A stretch of DNA of 19,427 nt from Flavobacterium sp. GTDB taxonomy: Bacteria; Bacteroidota; Bacteroidia; Flavobacteriales; Flavobacteriaceae. Position numbers and translations under genes: made by a program. Positions 15,785 through 19,427 of this stretch are shown here, piece after piece; within the stretch, counting starts at the first letter, position 1, and each line of letters opens with the position of its first letter. The stretch lies in contig JASLHL010000170.1 of NCBI GenBank assembly GCA_030152225.1, forward strand, positions 1-19,427. The letters are read 5' to 3'. The notes under the pieces were generated by a model. The model made no database searches, had not been told where the DNA came from, and saw only the letters and a list, made by a program, of their open reading frames with translations.

Positions 15785-18637
15785 TTAATTGGATCTAGTC
15801 ACTTCTTCTATTAAATAGAAAATAGATTTAAAGGAATGATCACTAGCAGCAGTTAGCCCTATTTCGCAGGTACGACTGGTGGAAAAACCATCAGAGCAAT
15901 TAGGCGAATGGGTTGAGAGTTGCTGTTGAAGATTTCGCGTTCCGTGTTTATTTAATTCAGGAAAAGTAAAACCGCGATCTCCAGCAAAACCACAACAATT
16001 GCTATCAATATAATGTACTTTATGGGCACAGCGTTTCGCTATCTCCATTAATTTATCTTCTAAACCTAGTTTTTTAACCGAACAAACGGGAAAAATGGTC
16101 ACTTCTTCCCTTGGTTGGATAATAGGTAGAAGAGGAAATACGACGTCCATGATAAATTCAATGGGATCATAGCAAGTGAAATCCGTTGAGGTATGGTGAC
16201 TTTGAAAGGTGTAAAAACAAGGACTCATATCAAATAAAATAGGGTGTTTTCCTTGCTCTGAGGCAATAAGTAAGGCCGCTTCAAGAGCAGAAGATTTTTG
16301 TAGTCCTTCCTCCTGATAGCCTTTGCTACTAAAAGGCATACCACAACACAAGTTGTTGATCGCAGCTGGATAAATAACTTCATAACCTGCGCGTTCAAGT
16401 AATAAGACAATTAAATCTTTTAGATCTAATTCCCTTTTATCGTAGTCCTTGGATTTTCCCATCGTACGATTGATGCAAGAGGGGAAGTAGACTACTTTGG
16501 GTTTGTCAGTAGTAGTGTGATTCGAAGCAGATGTTGAAGGTTGCAACGTAGTTTTTGTACCTGTTGGCATGGCCACATTCCACTGTGGGAGGCGATTGTT
16601 GCTTATCTTTCGCATTTTTGTAGCTAGGCGCAACATCGAACGATCACCTATACTATTTTGAAAAAAGCGCACGAATTTTAGACTATAGCGACCCATTTGG
16701 GTCACACGGTCTAAGTGTTCAACAAAGTATAGTGCATCCTGATGATTTTTAGCTGTTAGGCGCTCTGATCGTATGGCTTTTACATAGAGTCCTGTATCAA
16801 TTTTTACAGGGCAAGAAATGGCACATAAGCCATCTGTTGCACAGGTGTCATCGAGATAATATTGAGCTTCTTTCTTTAATTGAGCGAGAAGTAAAGGATT
16901 TTCATTGGTTTGTTCCAAGCGCTTTATTTCGCGTCCTATGACAATGCGTTGACGAGGAGATAAGGTTAAACCTTCCGACACACAATGAGATTCACAAAAT
17001 CCACATTCTATACACTTATCAATGATGGGATGTGTAGCAGGAGAGGCTTTTAAGTTCTCTAGGTGTATGCGCGGATTGGTATTGATCATCACACCAGGAT
17101 TAATGATGTGGTTCGGATCAAAAATTTGTTTGATGCGCACCATGAGTGCATAGGCTTGTTCACCCCATTCTCGTTCTACAAAAGGGGCCATATTGCGACC
17201 AGTTCCATGTTCTGCTTTAAGTGAACCATCAAATTGATGAACAACCAATTCGACTAGCTCATCCATTAAATCAGCATAGCGCTGTATCGAAGTCGGATGA
17301 TTGAAATCTTGTGAAAAAACCAAGTGTAAATTGCCCTCTAAGGCGTGTCCAAATAGTACAGCGTCGTCATAATGGTACTTGGCAAATAGTTGTTGCAAAG
17401 CAAGACTTGCGTCTGCTAATCGATCAAGGGGAAAGGCAACATCTTCAATAATACAAGTAGTTCCTGTTTCTCTTAAAGCCCCAGTTGTAGGTAATAAACC
17501 ATTGCGCGCCTTCCAATTAAAAGCATATGCTTTAGGATCTGACGTAAAATTGAACGGACCTAAAGTTGGAACAGAAGCAACCGCCTGTTGTACTTGTTGT
17601 TGTTTTTGTTCTAATTCTTCTTGTGTTGTCGCTTGTACTTCCACGAGTAATAAACAAGCTGAAGCAGGCAGTGTTTTAAAGTACGCAGGGGCTTGTGACT
17701 CTTGTTCAATAGATCGAATACTATTTCGATCGAGGAGTTCCACTGCTTCAACGGGACTTTTTTTGAGATAAGGTACTGCCTGACAGGCCGTTGAAATACT
17801 GTCAAATGCCATCAACGTACATGATTTCTTTTGGTAATTGACAACAGTATGATAGGTAATCGTTGAGATAAAGGCAAGTGTTCCTTCGGAGCCAATGATT
17901 AGGTGTTTCATGATATCAAATGGATCTTGATAATCAAGAAATGCATTTAAACTATATCCCGTTGTATTTTTGATTTTATACTTGCGTTGAATGCGCTCGT
18001 ATAAGGTTTTGTTTTCTTTTATTTCACAGTGTATGGCTGATAATTCACTTAGAATTTCGGGATGTTTGGCCGCAAATTCTTTTTTGCTTTGAGGATCCGC
18101 TGTATCCAAGACCGTTCCATCATAAAAAACAAGTCGAATATCTGCCAGTGTATTATATGAGTTTTGTGCCGTGCCACAGCACATACCACTAGCGTTATTC
18201 GCTGCAATACCGCCAATCATTGCGGCGTTAATTGAACCTGGATCTGGCCCTATTTTACGCCCATAAGGGGCTAAAAGTATATTGGCTCTTCCGCCAATAA
18301 TACCAGGCTGAAAAGTAGCTTGTAAGCCGTCATGGGTAATGGTATAGTTTTTCCAATGGTGGGTGGCAACAACTAGGATTGAATCTGTTATCGCTTGTCC
18401 TGACAAACTAGTTCCGCCTGCGCGAAAGGTAAGGGGGAGTTGCTGTTGATGTGCTAAGGTTAAGGTGTGTATTACCTCCGCTTCATTGCGCACTTCGACC
18501 ACTAGCTGGGGAATAAGACGATAGAAACTCGCGTCTGTTCCATAGGCAATCGTTTGTATGGGATTGGTCATGATTTGTAGCGGATTGATATAATTCGCCA
18601 ACTCACGTGCAAAAGAAGCATAGCGTTCGGATAGCAT
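15785..18637 (-). CDS. FAD-binding and Fe-S-binding D-2-hydroxyacid (D-lactate-type) dehydrogenase
   Basis: This 950-aa flavoprotein fuses what are separate subunits (GlcD- and GlcF-like) in other bacteria. The FAD-binding PCMH domain covers about 1-230, with RAGGTSLSGQ (72-81), PDPGS (131-135) and GGIAANNASG (142-151). The FAD-linked oxidase C-terminal domain follows, with the substrate/flavin-site motif EHGTGR from residue 476. Two 4Fe-4S clusters are bound by C542-C545-C548-C552 and by C599, C605 and C609-P. The C-terminal third has the two CCG-type cysteine-rich repeats (Cys721 with LCCGMP at 763-768, then Cys-Cys at 881-882). Such enzymes oxidise D-lactate or D-2-hydroxyglutarate and pass electrons to quinone at the inner membrane; the substrate cannot be settled from motifs. 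The ATG at 18637 gives the full FAD domain. It shares the strand with the upstream acyl-CoA synthetase, 177 bp away. I see no firm promoter. Confidence 0.93.
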   Translation of the reverse strand: MLSERYASFARELANYINPLQIMTNPIQTIAYGTDASFYRLIPQLVVEVRNEAEVIHTLTLAHQQQLPLTFRAGGTSLSGQAITDSILVVATHHWKNYTITHDGLQATFQPGIIGGRANILLAPYGRKIGPDPGSINAAMIGGIAANNASGMCCGTAQNSYNTLADIRLVFYDGTVLDTADPQSKKEFAAKHPEILSELSAIHCEIKENKTLYERIQRKYKIKNTTGYSLNAFLDYQDPFDIMKHLIIGSEGTLAFISTITYHTVVNYQKKSCTLMAFDSISTACQAVPYLKKSPVEAVELLDRNSIRSIEQESQAPAYFKTLPASACLLLVEVQATTQEELEQKQQQVQQAVASVPTLGPFNFTSDPKAYAFNWKARNGLLPTTGALRETGTTCIIEDVAFPLDRLADASLALQQLFAKYHYDDAVLFGHALEGNLHLVFSQDFNHPTSIQRYADLMDELVELVVHQFDGSLKAEHGTGRNMAPFVEREWGEQAYALMVRIKQIFDPNHIINPGVMINTNPRIHLENLKASPATHPIIDKCIECGFCESHCVSEGLTLSPRQRIVIGREIKRLEQTNENPLLLAQLKKEAQYYLDDTCATDGLCAISCPVKIDTGLYVKAIRSERLTAKNHQDALYFVEHLDRVTQMGRYSLKFVRFFQNSIGDRSMLRLATKMRKISNNRLPQWNVAMPTGTKTTLQPSTSASNHTTTDKPKVVYFPSCINRTMGKSKDYDKRELDLKDLIVLLLERAGYEVIYPAAINNLCCGMPFSSKGYQEEGLQKSSALEAALLIASEQGKHPILFDMSPCFYTFQSHHTSTDFTCYDPIEFIMDVVFPLLPIIQPREEVTIFPVCSVKKLGLEDKLMEIAKRCAHKVHYIDSNCCGFAGDRGFTFPELNKHGTRNLQQQLSTHSPNCSDGFSTSRTCEIGLTAASDHSFKSIFYLIEEVTRSN

Positions 18638-18720
18638 AACAGTGTTTTTTATAAGCAGAAAGTTACGATAAAATTGAAAGCGATTTTTTTAAGCAAATTA
18701 GTTTATATCAAGTTTAAATA

Positions 18721-18810
18721 GAGTGGGGAATGAGAGTTTACGGTGTTTACTATTTACTGTTTGTCACAAACCACGAAAAAAAAGCGTGCAAAACTCACCA
18801 TTCCCCGCTC
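18721..18810. repeat. 90-bp imperfect inverted repeat between two minus-strand genes
   Basis: The outer arms 18721-18732 (GAGTGGGGAATG) and 18799-18810 (CATTCCCCGCTC) pair over 12 bp with one G-T. After a 1x2 internal loop, 18734-18739 pairs with 18791-18796 (GAGTTT/AAACTC). The 51-nt centre holds smaller dyads (CACG/CGTG around an A tract; TTTG/CAAA). It starts 4 nt after the acyl-CoA synthetase gene ends. It could be that gene's 3' stem or a small dispersed palindromic element; no T tract follows the outer stem, so it is not a standard terminator. Confidence 0.6.
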
Positions 18811-18814
18811 TTAC

Positions 18815-19427
18815 TTAATAAACAAATTCCAGAGGAACAATTGTTTTCTTAGCGATTCGTTCCGCTTGTAGTGCACGAAGTTCCACTCGTTTTATTTTAC
18901 CACTGATTGTCTTTGGAAGTTCAGTAACAAATTCGATTTTACGAGGCATTTTATAGGGTGCGAGGTGTTGACGGGAAAATTGAAATAATTCTTGAGCAAG
19001 GGTTGCATTAGCCTGCTGAATATTTTGAATCACGACAAAGGCTTTAACTTCAAAACCTTTGATATCGTGAGGGCTAGCAACTACAGCAGATTCAATTACG
19101 GCCGGGTGTTCTAATAAAACACTTTCTACTTCAAAGGGACCAATGCGATAATCAGAAGCTTTGATCACATCGTCATCGCGTCCAATAAACCAAATATAGC
19201 CTTCTTCATCTTTATAGGCTTTATCACCTGTAAAGTAGACTTCATTTTTAAATACTTGTTTTTGACGTTCTTTGTCGAACATGTATTCTTTAAAGATTCC
19301 ATTGACTTTTCCAGTATTGGTTTTTACGCAAATATTACCTTCTTCGTTATTTGGCAATTCGCGACCTTCATCATCTGCGATAACAATATCATATAAAAAG
19401 GTTGGTTTTCCCATGGAGCCATACTTT
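18815..19427 (-). CDS. Acyl-CoA synthetase (AMP-binding family), C-terminal part, cut by the window edge
   Basis: The frame is open to the right edge of the window (residues Y-G-S-M-G-K-P at the entry), so the 5' part, including most of the adenylation domain, lies outside. What is present is the end of the large domain and the whole mobile C-terminal domain. It has YFTGD, then GRDDDVIKASDYRIGPFEVE (the hinge and CoA-site region, with Ser-Asp where many relatives have Ser/Ala-Gly) and PKTISGKIKR near the end with the catalytic Lys of the adenylation step. ANL enzymes make acyl-CoA from acid, ATP and CoA through an acyl-AMP intermediate. The pattern is closest to medium-chain acyl-CoA synthetases or acetate-CoA ligase-like enzymes; the acid used cannot be told from this part. 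Confidence 0.9.
   Translation of the reverse strand, partial: KYGSMGKPTFLYDIVIADDEGRELPNNEEGNICVKTNTGKVNGIFKEYMFDKERQKQVFKNEVYFTGDKAYKDEEGYIWFIGRDDDVIKASDYRIGPFEVESVLLEHPAVIESAVVASPHDIKGFEVKAFVVIQNIQQANATLAQELFQFSRQHLAPYKMPRKIEFVTELPKTISGKIKRVELRALQAERIAKKTIVPLEFVY

Noticed and set aside
17379..17771. 130-aa open frame on the plus strand
   Set aside because: It lies wholly inside the well-supported minus-strand FAD/Fe-S dehydrogenase gene, is Cys/Ser/Ala-rich in a low-information way and shows no family motif.
18694..18700. TAATTTG on the minus strand as a -7 element for the dehydrogenase gene
   Set aside because: It is one T short of TAnnTTTG and has no TTG at a workable distance upstream.
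18775..18797. Sigma-54-like sequence on the minus strand (TTGCACGC followed by eight T and C)
   Set aside because: The invariant GG is replaced by TG and the spacing to any -12 element is about 2 bp too long; it is part of the inverted repeat instead.

Overview
The window looks like a chromosomal segment of a Flavobacteriaceae bacterium (Bacteroidota), possibly Myroides-like; the genus is a guess. The support is an AT-rich sequence, promoters of the Bacteroidota type (TTG, about 18 bp, TAnnTTTG), little use of Shine-Dalgarno sites, many lipoprotein signal peptides, and a TamB gene followed by a lipidated TamA-like (TamL) gene.

Layout, left to right. (1) 1-2018 is the 3' part of an S9 prolyl-oligopeptidase-family peptidase, closed by a hairpin terminator. 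(2) 2211-5598 is a self-contained two-gene unit with its own promoter and terminator. It encodes two exported proteins of unknown function, a small TIM-barrel-like lipoprotein and a large TPR-like protein, overlapping by 41 bp. (3) 5631-5861 on the minus strand is a small uncharacterised ORF, followed by about 560 bp of very AT-rich DNA with several perfect dyads. (4) 6426-13821 is the tamB-tamL operon for outer-membrane biogenesis, whose genes overlap by 23 bp. (5) 13822-14326 is the most interesting non-coding stretch. It has a close match to a sigma-54 promoter (TGGCACG plus a near -12 element), followed by about 180 nt without an ORF that carries four hairpins, the last being a terminator. 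(6) 14327-15712 encodes an NtrC-type sigma-54 activator (receiver, AAA+, Fis HTH). A 21-bp perfect hairpin then serves as a bidirectional terminator. (7) 15785-18637 on the minus strand is a 950-aa FAD/Fe-S dehydrogenase of the D-lactate/D-2-hydroxyacid type. (8) 18721-18810 is a 90-bp imperfect inverted repeat. (9) 18815 to the right edge, minus strand, is the C-terminal part of an acyl-CoA synthetase.

Working together: tamB and tamL should form one inner-to-outer-membrane complex. The dehydrogenase and acyl-CoA synthetase are both carbon-metabolism enzymes on one strand, but nothing shows they share a pathway. The candidate sigma-54-dependent small RNA directly upstream of a sigma-54 activator gene is the best lead for an undescribed regulatory module. 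It rests on promoter and hairpin pattern only and needs transcript data.
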